Of a stretch of 64,000 bases of DNA, positions 30,301 through 36,649 are shown in pieces. The position numbers and the translations under genes were made by a program. The DNA lies in assembly GCA_943736015.1 (NCBI GenBank), contig OX031060.1, forward strand, positions 10,987,501-11,051,500. Direction: 5' to 3'. The DNA comes from Tridacna crocea (Eukaryota; Mollusca; Bivalvia; Cardiida; Cardiidae). The notes under the pieces were generated by a model. It was not told the DNA's origin and made no database searches. It was given only the letters and a program-made list of their open reading frames with translations. Position 1 is the first letter of the stretch. Each line of letters begins with the position of its first letter.

Positions 30301-31440
30301 TTTTATGTATGTCAGAGGACCAGTCTACCTTGTGATTAAGTCAGTTGTTTAAAAAGTGACTATAATGGATCCATAAATATTTGATGAATTTAGCCAGTGT
30401 CATGTATCACAGTGAAACGGGTGATGTATTAAGGCTTTAAGCTCCCTTTTGTCAGAGCACAGTTAATATCTTAAAATTGTTTCCTTCGAGTATCTATGTC
30501 ACTGGTCGTGTACTTGTACGCTAAATATATTTGGATGAATTTAGCTTTTTGTGTAGGCTACTTGGGTTAGACTTAGGTCAGTCGATATCTGGGCATATGG
30601 CACATGTAGTCTCAATAATGAGACGCCCTGGTGATCTTTTTCATATTTGGACATTTACTGTACTGAGTACACCTAAGGTGACAAGTCAAAAAATAACATC
30701 GCCTTTGGGGACGGTTATCTGTTCTCATGGCACATGTTATTCAACCCTTTACCACACAATCCAAAGTTCCAACTAGAGTCTATACAGGTCTACCTTCAGT
30801 CTGAACACAGGAATTTGACATTCTATAACCAAAATAAATGATAAAACATGAAAAAAAATCTCCCCTATATAATATAAACACGTTCATAATATATAGGGGA
30901 GATTTTTTTTCATGTTTTATCATTTATTTTGGTTATAGAATGTCAAATTCCTGTGGTCTGAAGGTGTCTGCTCCGATGCTATTTTTGTGACTGGTCTCCG
31001 AATGCGGAGACCAGTCACAAAAATAACATCGGAGCAGACACCTTCAGACTGAAGGTAGAGTTATACCTGTCTACTCCCAAAAAATAACTGTTTGTAAACA
31101 TTGTGGAAAAAGGAGAAAATCATGCTGGTCAACCGGCATTTTCTCGTTTTTCCACAATGTTCTCTACTACATCACGGTCAGATTCCATTATTGGAGCCCA
31201 AGTATAAAATGTCGTCTGCTATATTGCTTTGAGTTTGAATAGAAGGACATTTCCTGCTGGTAGAGAGTTTTATTTAAATGGTAAGAGTCAAGATTGTACT
31301 TATGATAGTAGATCTCGATAGAAAATCAAAGAGTGTATAAAATGATTACAAACCTTTCGGAATAATGAGATACATGTTGTACCACGTTTGAGCATCCTTT
31401 GATGTGACCGTATTAATTCTATTGATGTTTTCATGTACAT
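18128..31440 (-). CDS. MLYCD: Malonyl-CoA decarboxylase, 10 exons, 516 aa
   Basis: Decarboxylates malonyl-CoA to acetyl-CoA, so it helps set the malonyl-CoA level that restrains carnitine palmitoyltransferase and fatty-acid oxidation. Exons: 31440-31354, 29940-29779, 28518-28378, 27678-27538, 25687-25535, 24289-24125, 21964-21865, 20361-20203, 19564-19325, 18330-18128. All junctions are GT-AG and keep frame. The helical N-terminal domain is in exons 2-5. The acyltransferase-fold catalytic domain includes [27 protein letters not shown] (Ser349 is the likely active-site Ser) and [13 protein letters not shown] (His453 is the likely catalytic His). By memory these match human Ser329 and His423. 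The human enzyme is 493 aa. Exon 1 looks like a mitochondrial presequence. The C terminus ends TLLQE and lacks the peroxisomal SKL found in mammals. Confidence 0.95.
18419..18662. mobile_element. Family A MITE, full copy (MLYCD intron 9)
   Basis: Starts TTTACCAAACAACAAGATTT and ends TTGTTTGGTAAAGGGTTAA. The central stem is diverged in the loop (GTTGGGTACTAC). Confidence 0.85.
19163..19203. repeat. Short family B-like palindrome
   Basis: AAGATCAGACTGCA and its complement around a T-rich loop, a relic of a family B core in MLYCD intron 9. Confidence 0.5.
19325..19564 (-). CDS. MLYCD: MLYCD exon 9
   Basis: Encodes an acidic linker ([12 protein letters not shown]) and then the conserved [20 protein letters not shown] and LNPV. 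The donor is GTTG|GTAGGT in phase 1, matching the phase of exon 10. Confidence 0.93.
19940..20096. mobile_element. Family A MITE (rearranged)
   Basis: TTAACTCTTTGCCAAACAGC at the left and the left stem GTGGGAAAAGGAGAAAATGC. The right stem half is largely deleted. Confidence 0.65.
20098..20190. mobile_element. Family C MITE fragment
   Basis: AAGATCAGCCTGCGTGAGCT palindrome followed by TTAAGCCCTCTGTTCACAAA, the family C terminus in reverse. Confidence 0.65.
20203..20361 (-). CDS. MLYCD: MLYCD exon 8 (catalytic Ser)
   Basis: Begins after TTTTTCTAG. Reads [18 protein letters not shown], then the invariant [14 protein letters not shown]. Phase 1 at both ends, in register with exons 7 and 9. Confidence 0.95.
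20410..20895. mobile_element. Family C MITE interrupted by a family A MITE
   Basis: The left end CATGCTCTGTGAAAAGGGG stops at 20429. The element resumes after the inserted family A copy with ATGCATCTGCAAAAAGG, the core palindrome and the right end TTTTGCCAGAGCAGG. The break falls at the TTAA of the uninterrupted form (GGCTTAATGC at 13636-13645). Confidence 0.82.
20430..20658. mobile_element. Family A MITE inserted in family C (MLYCD intron 7)
   Basis: TAACCCTTTACCAAACAATC at the left and TTTGGGAAAGGATTAA at the right, with the full palindromic core. It uses the family C TTAA as target. Confidence 0.9.
20918..21181. mobile_element. Family A MITE with duplicated left end
   Basis: The left terminus CCCAAACGATAAAATTTGGA occurs twice in tandem (20919-20953 and 20954-20989). 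The core is the second type, AAATTGCTTGTTACGGGCAA. Right end GGGAAGGGGTTAA. Confidence 0.88.
21207..21411. mobile_element. Family A MITE
   Basis: ACCCTTTACCACACAATCCC at the left and the intact palindromic core. The right end is cut at TCTAAAATGG, where a family B fragment begins. Confidence 0.85.
21412..21489. mobile_element. Family B palindrome fragment
   Basis: GGACAGTGTAGATTAGAGAT arm, CATATTCTGTGCAG centre and the complementary arm ending CACAAAAGG. Confidence 0.75.
21655..21757. mobile_element. Family A MITE remnant
   Basis: GCATTGGATTGTGTGGTTAA matches the right end of the family, preceded by a decayed stem. Confidence 0.4.
21865..21964 (-). CDS. MLYCD: MLYCD exon 7
   Basis: Encodes a Thr/Asp-rich linker and then [15 protein letters not shown]. 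The donor is AAAAG|GTAACT in phase 1. The acceptor chosen, GCCCAG at 21970-21965, leaves a linker about as long as in the human enzyme. The alternative ACACAG 12 bases downstream would also keep frame and remove four residues. Confidence 0.85.
22041..22475. mobile_element. Family C MITE interrupted by a family A MITE
   Basis: CTCTGAAAAGGTAGC at the left, then the family A element 22057-22246, then ATGCATCTGCAAAAAGTTTC, the core palindrome and the right end CCCCTTGGCAGAGCAATG. The insertion point is the same TTAA as at 20430. Confidence 0.8.
22057..22246. mobile_element. Family A MITE inserted in family C (MLYCD intron 6)
   Basis: TTAACCCATTACCAAACAAC left end and GTGGGGTAATGGGTTAA right end. 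The right half of the central palindrome is deleted, leaving one arm. Confidence 0.85.
22853..23033. repeat. Long imperfect palindrome (MLYCD intron 6)
   Basis: GAAACTTTGCACTATAATAA ... GGACTTGGAAACTTGTTCAT is mirrored by ATAAACAAGTTTCCAAGTCC ... ATAGTGCAAAGTTTC, with a T-rich loop near 22933-22945. It joins a truncated family E palindrome at 23034. Confidence 0.85.
23034..23165. repeat. Family E palindrome, left arm truncated
   Basis: Matches the right two-thirds of 7470-7630, including CGTTATTTTCGCATACCTTT and AATATTTCCCCATATTAACC. Confidence 0.75.
23255..23706. mobile_element. Family A MITE carrying a nested family A MITE
   Basis: The outer copy starts TTAACTCTTTTACCACAAAA and has the first-type palindrome. 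It is interrupted at 23386 and resumes at 23615 with CACAAGTTTCAATTTTTGAG, the normal right half. Confidence 0.82.
23386..23614. mobile_element. Nested family A2 MITE
   Basis: Bounded by TTAA, with ends CCCTTTACCCCAAAAGGC and TATCTATGGAGTAAAGGG. The core reads GTGGCAAAAGGTGAAATTGC and its complement. The same subfamily lies at 63881-64000. Confidence 0.9.
24125..24289 (-). CDS. MLYCD: MLYCD exon 6
   Basis: Encodes [20 protein letters not shown] and [20 protein letters not shown]. The donor is ATACAT|GTATGT in phase 0, and the acceptor is TCAACAG. Confidence 0.94.
24372..24614. mobile_element. Family A MITE joined to the left end of a family C MITE
   Basis: CACGCTCTGTGAAAAAGGGG is a family C terminus (24371-24390). 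The family A copy starts right after it at TTAACACTTTGCCACACAAT (24392) and ends TTGGTAAAGGGTTAA. The rest of the C element is missing. This is the third case of family A at the family C TTAA. Confidence 0.8.
24986..25219. mobile_element. Family A MITE (diverged, MLYCD intron 5)
   Basis: TTAACCCTTTACCAAACAAT left end and CTTTCGGAAAGACTTAA right end. The left arm of the core palindrome is lost. Confidence 0.75.
25245..25469. mobile_element. Family A MITE
   Basis: GAACCCATTACCACACAATC left end and GTCGTTTGTCAATGAGTTAA right end, with a shortened palindrome (CATTTTCTATCCCCACAATG). Confidence 0.82.
25535..25687 (-). CDS. MLYCD: MLYCD exon 5
   Basis: Phase 0 at both ends, 51 codons. Encodes [20 protein letters not shown] and [11 protein letters not shown], the junction between the helical and catalytic domains. 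Donor AAG|GTAAGT. Confidence 0.93.
25723..25940 (-). mobile_element. S2 SINE (reverse)
   Basis: Reverse of the S2 body: CCACTGGCTGCTTTCCCACA, GAAACAATGGTCGGCGGTGA and the B-box side at TGCCCAGCCAGGGATCGGA. It lies 36 bp from MLYCD exon 5. Confidence 0.72.
25938..26127. mobile_element. Family A MITE, left end truncated
   Basis: Begins inside the element at GGACCAAACTGAAAGC, with a diverged core (AAAAAATTCTGGTTACCAGA). Confidence 0.7.
26128..26294. mobile_element. Family C MITE fragment
   Basis: CATGTCTGCATAGGCTGATA core followed by the family C right half (ACCATTCTATCTGCAG, CTATAATCATGTG). Confidence 0.55.
26295..26418. mobile_element. Family A MITE, left half
   Basis: TTAACCCTTTACCATACAAT left end and full palindromic core. 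It stops at TTTTTTAGTCTA before the next copy. Confidence 0.75.
26423..26650. mobile_element. Family A MITE, full copy
   Basis: TTAACCCTTTCCCAAAGACA left end, a well-preserved palindrome and GGATTGTTTGGGAAAGAGTTAA-like right end. Confidence 0.9.
26693..27018. mobile_element. Family I MITE, truncated
   Basis: Begins CATCTTCGAAAACCAAGACT and matches 17507-17908 up to GCAGGAATCCCG. A family A fragment replaces the right end. Confidence 0.82.
27019..27085. mobile_element. Family A MITE fragment
   Basis: GTTACCATATAACAAATTTT and CAAAGCATCTGCAAATGACA are an internal end fragment, located at the break of the family I element. Confidence 0.6.
27086..27313. mobile_element. Family A MITE
   Basis: CATTACAACACAATCCCTAC left end and TTGTCATTTGGTAATGACTTAA-like right end. 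The core palindrome has a 6-8 bp deletion at its centre. Confidence 0.8.
27320..27512. mobile_element. Family A MITE, left end lost
   Basis: Diverged core GGCTGGTGACCAGCATATTT and the right half TTTTGTCGTTTGCAAATGCT. It ends 25 bp from the MLYCD exon 4 donor. Confidence 0.7.
27538..27678 (-). CDS. MLYCD: MLYCD exon 4
   Basis: 47 codons, phase 0. Encodes [20 protein letters not shown], then [20 protein letters not shown] and MRADIL. The acceptor is TTTTTTTTCTAAG and the donor TTG|GTAAGT. Confidence 0.94.
27834..28031. mobile_element. Family H MITE, about 198 bp (MLYCD intron 3)
   Basis: Terminal inverted repeats GGGCCTGTATTCACCAAC... and ...GGTTGGTGAATACCGGCCC, with an inner inverted pair around ATTGGTTAAACC / GGTTTAGCTAAT. 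A second copy lies at 44024-44225. Confidence 0.88.
28378..28518 (-). CDS. MLYCD: MLYCD exon 3
   Basis: 47 codons, phase 0. Reads [20 protein letters not shown], then [20 protein letters not shown], part of the helical N-terminal domain. The acceptor is TTTCTTCTGCAG and the donor CAG|GTAAGT. Confidence 0.9.
28578..28806. mobile_element. Family A MITE, full copy (MLYCD intron 2)
   Basis: TTAAACCATTACCACACAAT left end, a near-perfect palindrome and a right end at GAAATGAGTTAA. Confidence 0.87.
28850..29040 (-). mobile_element. S2 SINE fragment (reverse)
   Basis: TTTTAATGCCATTTCAACAT, ACCCATGCCTTCCTGGAATT and AATCAATCGGCAAC match the reverse of the S2 body with notable decay. Confidence 0.6.
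29225..29453. mobile_element. Family A MITE, full copy
   Basis: TTAACCTTTTCCCAAACAAT left end, a 67-nt palindrome and right end GCCGTTTGGTAATGAGTTAA. MLYCD intron 2. Confidence 0.92.
29779..29940 (-). CDS. MLYCD: MLYCD exon 2
   Basis: 54 codons, phase 0 at both ends. Begins [20 protein letters not shown] and ends [13 protein letters not shown] at GAG|GTAATA. An internal ATG at 29922-29920 could serve as an alternative start lacking the exon 1 presequence. Confidence 0.82.
30043..30236. mobile_element. Family A MITE (MLYCD intron 1)
   Basis: TTAACATTACCTCCTG left end, palindromic core and right end TGTCTGGTATTAAAGGGTTA. A 45-50 bp piece of the right end is duplicated directly after (AGATCAGTCTGCGCAAATTT). 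Confidence 0.75.
30285..30464. mobile_element. Family C MITE, right part
   Basis: GTCAGAGGACCAGTCTACCT and the end CTCCCTTTTGTCAGAGCACA match the right half of family C. Confidence 0.65.
30741..31275. mobile_element. Family A MITE interrupted by a branched palindrome
   Basis: The left end ACCCTTTACCACACAATCC is separated from its stem (TGTGGAAAAAGGAGAAAATC at 31099) by about 290 bp of nested palindromes (30786-31066). Confidence 0.7.
30786..31066. repeat. Branched palindrome predicted to form a three-way junction
   Basis: The outer stem pairs GGTCTACCTTCAGTCTGA (about 30786-30804) with CAGACTGAAGGTAGAG (about 31044-31060). Between them are two complete palindromes. One spans about 30809-30957 (arms CAGGAATTTGACATTCTATA... 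and mirror) and the other about 30958-31045 (arms AGGTGTCTGCTCCGATG... and mirror). Arms are almost perfect, suggesting a recent or selected structure. Confidence 0.88.
31354..31440 (-). CDS. MLYCD: MLYCD exon 1 (predicted mitochondrial presequence)
   Basis: The ATG at 31440-31438 (or a second ATG two codons on) opens 29 codons rich in Arg, Lys, Ser and Thr ([20 protein letters not shown]), with a single acidic residue. It ends at AAAG|GTTTGT in phase 0, which matches exon 2. An in-frame TAG lies five codons upstream. The frame compatibility and presequence character support the exon. No transcript evidence is available here. Confidence 0.65.
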
Positions 31441-31487
31441 GTTATATTTCCTGACCTACTTTCGTTTTGATTGCCGACTTTGATCAC

Positions 31488-31495
31488 TGACGTCA
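31488..31495. promoter_or_regulatory. CRE-like palindrome upstream of MLYCD
   Basis: TGACGTCA, the full consensus for CREB/ATF factors, lies 48 bp above the predicted MLYCD start codon in a locally CpG-containing stretch (TACGCGCG). Its use in transcription is inferred. Confidence 0.5.
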
Positions 31496-31984
31496 TTACG
31501 CGCGTGTTCGAACCACGTATGATTCGTCCACATATTTTCTGTACCTGTGAGCGTTTCCAAAAGTTTTAGTTAAAACCAGAAGTTACTGTAGTGCAAAACT
31601 AGATGATATTTAGAGAAGGATGGTTTGCTCTGAACAAGTACGTCCTTTTTGTCGTTCGCCCAATTTTCCGTATACAATTGTCCATGCTTTGACCTGTGAG
31701 GGACGGTAGGAATGGGAGAAGTCTGTGCATGTCATATTTTTCGAAGATCAGACCTGTCTGCTCAGTCGTCACAACTCGGCTGATTCCGTATCTACATCTA
31801 ACCTCTGTCGGATTTGATCCCACCCCTTTTCCCCCATCATTCGAGGCGTGCTGAATGGCTGTCTACAATGACGTATCACCCATCCCATGTAGGGCCTACA
31901 GGGGAAAAGTAGGGCTAGTATACAGAAGCTATAACCCAAGCCTGTAGGGGCTCTTGTAATAAATGGCCGGTGCATAGGTTACAT

Positions 31985-33045
31985 ACTAGCTGAATGAATA
32001 TCACCAGGTGCCGTTTTATTGAATAAACTTTTATTTTGAAATTCAAATTAGCGCTTGTCGTTTTGAAAAGTAGTCCGGTTCTAGTACCCAGAATGCCCGA
32101 ATCTGATAGATGTGTATTTTTTACATAGAATGCCATCTAGCAGCAGACAATGGAAGGGATTAGATCTATGTGTATATATGATCACTGCCATGAGGGACAA
32201 TAGCAATGAGTAAATGATCATATAAACTAGCCGCCTGTTATCGTTGTCTGCGCATGTCACATTCTTTGAATGATTAGCGTTGTCTGGGCTTGTCATATTT
32301 TTCGAAGATTCGATCAGTCTTATTTGAAGCATCACTTTCCCCTCCCCCAATACGGGGGGGTGGGGGGGGTTGAAGAAACGCGCTATAGAGTAGCAATAGA
32401 GAAAATGGCTTTTATCAATACGTTTGAGGAGAAATCAGGCCTGTTTTAGCTACAGATTTCTGTAAACTGCTGATCATAGCTGAATGAATCGCACCAGGTA
32501 GCGTTTTATTTTGGTTTGAAATTCAAAGTAACGGTCGTCGTGTAGAAAAGTAGTCCGGTTCTGTACCCAGGATGCCCAAAGTTAGATAGATGAGTATTTG
32601 TAGAATGCCATCTAGCTGAAGATTATCTCCTGCTAGATGGCATTCTGCAAATATTCGAAGAATATGACACGTGCAGACAACGGTGTATTATCTGACGCAT
32701 CGCCCACCCATATACTTGGGAAAAGTAGAGCTAGTATACCGAAGCAACCCAAGCCTGAAGAGGGTGTTTTAATAAATGGCTGGTGCATAGGTTACGTATA
32801 CCAGCTGAATGGATCGCACCAGTTCGTGTTTTATTGAGTAAACGTTTATTTCATTTTGAAATTTAAAGTAGCGGTTGTTGTTTTGTAAAGTAGCCCGTTT
32901 CTGTAGCCAGAATGCCCAAATCCGATAGATGTGTTAGTAGTGTATTTGTAGCTTGTGTATTTGCGATCTAGCGAAAGATAATGGAAGGGATTGTATAAAG
33001 ATCTATTTCTATATATGATCCCTGTCGTAAAGGACGATAGCAAGG
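31985..33045. mobile_element. Cluster of family G repeats
   Basis: At least three overlapping or tandem copies (about 31995-32160, 32460-32660, 32780-32990). They share GAGTAAACGTTTATTT, GTAGTCCGGTTCTG, CCCAGAATGCCC and GTAGAATGCCATCTAGC. Further copies lie at about 53360-53830 and, reversed, at 59045-59345 and 44905-45000. An inverted pair, GATAATCTTC... / TAGATGGCATTCTGCA, lies near 32600-32650. Confidence 0.75.
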
Positions 33046-33094
33046 ACTAAATGATCAAAAAGTAGCCGCATGATATTGTTATATCGCAATACAA

Positions 33095-33740
33095 CGGTTT
33101 CGAATTTAACGTAGTGGACCCGTAATAGAAAACAGATATTTCCACTATGATATGGAGTGCAACACGCGAAAAGGGTCATTCGGACATTTGCGTAAAGTGT
33201 CGTCACGGATCAGCGTGTGCAGTCCGCACAGGATAATCCGAAACGAAACTTTCTGATTTCATGTGATTTTCTGTTTTACGCATGTCTACTGTAGCACAAA
33301 ATCTAATGTAGTCGTAAAGTGCCGTCTCGGATTAGCCTGCGCGGACTGCGCAGGCTAATCCGGGACGACACTTTACGCAAATGTCCGAATGCACCTTTTC
33401 GCGTGTTGCACTCCATATTATCCTACAAAAGTTGCTAAGATTAAAAATGAGTATTATTGTACTTCTTTCACCGAGCCACTTTTTCCTTTTTGTTCTTCCT
33501 GGAATTATGATTTATAAATCTAAAACCACTATATTCTCATTACAAAGTGAAATGATAATTACCTCCCTTTTCTAGAAACTAACAAAAGTATCAACAAATA
33601 ATTTAAAGATAGACACCAAGGGCATGTCTGGTCGGTTAAAAATATGCAAAACTATTATATATGTATAAATCAGTCTTTATAAATTGTCAAGAAATTTTAT
33701 GCCATGTTGCACTAGAAGTATTACGAGTCCACTACCTTAA
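33095..33740 (+). mobile_element. Family L repeat interrupted by a family D MITE
   Basis: TAACGTAGTGGACCCGTAAT and ACAGATATTTCCAC before, then CCTACAAAAGTTGCTAAGAT and TTACCTCCCTTTTCTAGAAA after 33419. This matches the uninterrupted copy at 37590-37970 and part of 56500-56760. Confidence 0.85.
33152..33418. mobile_element. Family D MITE (Tc1/mariner-like), 267 bp
   Basis: Perfect inverted termini TGGAGTGCAACACGCGAAAA... / ...TTTTCGCGTGTTGCACTCCA, with an inner palindrome GCCTGCGCGGACTGCGCAGG. It is flanked by TA on both sides. Comparison with the empty family L copy is consistent with TA target duplication. Further copies are at 34136-34382 and 56893-57070. Confidence 0.9.
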
Positions 33741-33764
33741 AGATTTCAATCCCACCAAAATATT

Positions 33765-33840
33765 TCGCCAACGTCGGGACTCGAACTCACAACAACTGGT
33801 TTAGTAGCCTATCGATGATGATGGCTACAGGTTATTTATC
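33765..33840 (-). mobile_element. tRNA-like SINE head (reverse)
   Basis: CGGGACTCGAACTCACAACA reversed gives a B-box-like GAGTTCGAGTCCCG. Confidence 0.45.
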
Positions 33841-34004
33841 CTCACTTGCTCTGCGGCACTCATTCCTTTTGAAGGATGAACTCTTGCGATTGAGAGTTTC
33901 ACTTTGAGATATTTCTGTACAGTGTTGATATATGACAATCATTTCGACTATAAAACTATGGCGTTAAATATATGTGACCCATCACACAAAAAAGGGACCA
34001 TCTG

Positions 34005-34135
34005 GGAACTGCGAAACATGGTGTCAAACCTGGTCAGACTGCGCGAATTGCGCAGTCTGACCAGGGTCGAAACTTTTCGTTTTTATGATATTTTCTGTAT
34101 GAAAAGTGGTCATTCTACCATGTTATGCAATTAAA
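34005..34135. mobile_element. Family C-like palindrome
   Basis: CCTGGTCAGACTGCGCGAAT palindrome (AATTGCGCAGTCTGACCAGG) with GAAACATGGTGTC and GTCGAAACTTTTCG flanks. A variant of the family C core. Confidence 0.65.
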
Positions 34136-34382
34136 AGGACTTTCGGACATTTGCATGCGTATCGGATCAGCCTGTAAAATCCGTGCAGACAAATTCGAAA
34201 CGACACTTTCCGTTTTTTATGTAATTGTCTGTTTTGCACAAGTGACTTTTAGTCTACTGTAGCACAAAATCTAATGGAGAAGTATAGTGCTGTCTCGGAT
34301 TAGCCTGCGCGGACTACGCAGGCTAATCCGAGACGGCACTTTACGCAAATGTCCGAATGTCTCTTTTCATGTGTTGCAAGCA
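34136..34382. mobile_element. Family D MITE
   Basis: CGGACATTTGCATGCGTATC left arm and GCAAATGTCCGAATGTCTCT right end, inner palindrome GCCTGCGCGGACTACGCAGG. Confidence 0.8.
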
Positions 34383-35422
34383 AATGATACCTTGCACTAA
34401 GAAGAGAGTGTAAAAAGTTGACACACACACATTCATGACCCACCCACAGACCCCCTATTGTCCGTAGGAAATTAGATACCCAAGTCTTTCACCATTTAGG
34501 ACATAAATTCTGCGTCGGCATTTATTTCATCGAGATCTATAAGCGCAATACTTTTAGGCTATGCTTTTTATGGTTATTAAAAAGCTAACAGTGAAGGCGA
34601 AAGATCAGACTATTATACAGTCTGTCAATTTTGATCTTAGGTCTATGTCTACTACTATGTACCGCCATTTCTGCTGCCAACAGCTGCGAAGGAACTGGTC
34701 AAACTGCACGGAGGAAACGTTGGATAATGTATTGGTTTTCTCACAGAAGAATAAGAAAGCAGAAGTATGGTCTTGGAGACAGTATTTAGCACAATGTACC
34801 GCGACAGCTTCGGGCTTTAACCAATAAAAATGAGGCGAAAGTCATTAGTTATATCGGCAAGGATCACGTCTGTCAGGAAGACGACGCCGGCAGGTGCGTG
34901 AGTTACAGGCACTCGACACAGAACATTGTCTTACTTTCAACCGGACAGCACGGAATATTGTAAATGAGGGGAAAAACATTTTCATTTCGTCAAAGTTCAT
35001 TTGCACGCGTCGAATCTGGAGTCTATCTCTTCACATATTTGTTTTTTTTACTATTATACCAAATTAAAGTTTCACTTATGTTTGATACATTTGGAAACGA
35101 AAGAATAAAATGTGCCAAAAATTTTTTCTGCTTTGAATAAGATTCTGTAGTAATTTCTATGAATGGGCGTTTAGGGACATTTCTACTCGTGCATGTATAA
35201 TAGATGTGTCATTGATTCTTTTATGACACCTTCTAAGTTATAAGTACATTATGTTGCTGAATCAACAACAGAAACAAACAGTGTAGACCACCCGTGAATG
35301 AACACCTGAAAATAACACTTTGAACTGGTACAAGTAAAAATCAATTCAATGAACATCTGTGTTATGTGTTTGTAATTACAACAAAAGTTTAAATAACAAC
35401 AACAGTCTATATAGTTCCTGCA
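34383..35422. other. 5' flank of the GPCR gene
   Basis: About 1 kb with no recognised repeat. An 88-residue open frame at 34561-34827 shows no known domain. A 5' untranslated exon or the GPCR promoter may lie here, but no element can be assigned. Confidence 0.35.
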
Positions 35423-35696
35423 ATGTGTAATAATTCCACAATACCTATACAGCCAAGCGCTCCACAGTACCTGGTCGTGACGTCCACCATCTTGTATGTT
35501 ATAATTTTCTTCACCGGTGTGGTCGGCAACATCCTGGTCATTGTGACAATACGATCCAGCAGGACCCTCAAGACATCTGTCAACATGTATCTACTGAATC
35601 TTTGTCTGGCAGATCTCCTCGTGCTTGTCGTATGTATGCCCACAGCCCTGGCGGAGATTTACACCAAGGAGGCCTGGTACTTTGGCGGCTTGATGT
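35423..35696 (+). CDS. Class A peptide-type GPCR, coding exon 1 (TM1-TM2, ECL1)
   Basis: The ATG at 35423 follows an in-frame TAA at 35390-35392. The short extracellular N terminus has an NNST glycosylation site. TM1 at residues 18-43 carries the GVVGN motif (N36, position 1.50). TM2 at about 54-77 carries NLCLADLL (D64, position 2.50). ECL1 reads AWYFGGLMC, with the conserved Trp and the disulphide Cys92. The exon ends at ATGT|GTATGT in phase 1, splitting the Cys codon. Exon 2 supplies GT AAG, which restores the canonical LMCK motif. By family resemblance it is in the GHSR / neuromedin U / TRH-like peptide receptor group; the ligand cannot be named. Confidence 0.93.
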
Positions 35697-35816
35697 GTAT
35701 GTATATAGTTCCGTTTATTTGGTGTATGTAAAACTATGTATAGTTCTTTAATGGTATGCATGGATCTTTAATGATGTATATATATCGTTCTTTATCAACT
35801 GGTCTGTGAATGTTTC

Positions 35817-36045
35817 TTAACTCATTACCAAACAACAAAATTTTAGACTGGTTCAAATTGAAAGCATTTGCAGACGACAAAATAACGGTGACTGAAAATT
35901 TGAAATTTGTTCTGGAAAGGGTAGAAAACACTGTGGGAAAAGGAGAAAATGCTGGTTACCAGCATTTTCTCCTTTTCCCACAGTGTTTTCAAAAGGCTGC
36001 TTTCTCAGGGGCGTCAAAAGTAGGGATTGTGTGGTAATGGGTTAA
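35817..36045. mobile_element. Family A MITE, full copy (in minisatellite)
   Basis: TTAACTCATTACCAAACAAC left end, near-perfect palindrome and GTGTGGTAATGGGTTAA right end. Confidence 0.92.
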
Positions 36046-36166
36046 ATGGCGTATGTATGGTGTTTTATTGTTGTCTGTATGTTTCTTTATTGGTGTATGT
36101 ACTCATGCTGTACCTTAATGGTGTATGTTTGGTGCTTTATTGGTGTATGCCTAGTACTTCATTGGT

Positions 36167-36350
36167 GTCTTACGAACAAAGTCCATAATAAAGAAACAAA
36201 TTAACAAATGCATGGCAGAAATAAGGAGTCGGGCAGAATTCGAACCCTAGAACGCCCGGATGAAAGGCCAATACCTTAACCACTGAGCTAAAGAGATATC
36301 TCACCAACGCAGTAGTTAGATATTGTATTTAAATCGGAACAAAGCCATGT
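36167..36350 (-). mobile_element. tRNA-Glu-like SINE, type S4 (reverse)
   Basis: The reverse complement gives TTTAGCTCAGTGGTTAAGGT, an anticodon-like CTTTCAT loop and GGGTTCGAATTCTGCCC. A second copy with the same flanks (ACGAACAAAG, AAATGCATGGCAGAAATAAG) is at 40828-41015, so this is a dispersed repeat and not a single tRNA gene. Confidence 0.8.
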
Positions 36351-36353
36351 ATG

Positions 36354-36642
36354 AAAGCATAGCATAGCTCAGAGAGCGTGAGACTCGTGATCATGAGAGT
36401 GTGGATTCGATTCCCACGGCTGGCCATCTAAAATTAAATTACTAATATTAGTCTTTCGGATGAGAGGTCCGGTGTGACGGTGCTATACACCGAGCACGTT
36501 AAAGAACCAGGCGAAACTTGGGATGGGTTTCGTCTTGTATCTGCGCTATCCCCCGTAACAATACTAACAGCCTTCAGGGCGGCGTCGCCCATATGGGAAA
36601 CCGGTGGCGACGATAAATAAACGCAAATTCAATCATCAGCAT
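36354..36642 (+). mobile_element. tRNA-derived SINE, type S3, full copy
   Basis: The head TAGCTCAGAGAGCGTGAGAC and B box TGGATTCGATTCCCAC are followed by a body with GAGCACGTTAAAGAACCAGG. The 3' end is GGCGTCGCCCATATGGGAAA then GACGATAAATAAACGC. Confidence 0.88.
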
Positions 36643-36649
36643 GAAAGAG

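Noticed and set aside
31599-32350. Overlapping minus-strand frames between MLYCD and the GPCR
   Set aside because: They map to family G repeats that recur elsewhere in the window with different frames open.
34561-34827. 88-residue frame upstream of the GPCR
   Set aside because: No domain, no clear splice sites and no repeat of coding type; not supportable as a gene.
36230-36300. Possible functional tRNA-Glu gene on the minus strand
   Set aside because: The A and B boxes and an anticodon-like loop are present, but the acceptor stem does not pair well. The same sequence with the same flanks recurs at 40860-40950, so it is a SINE head.
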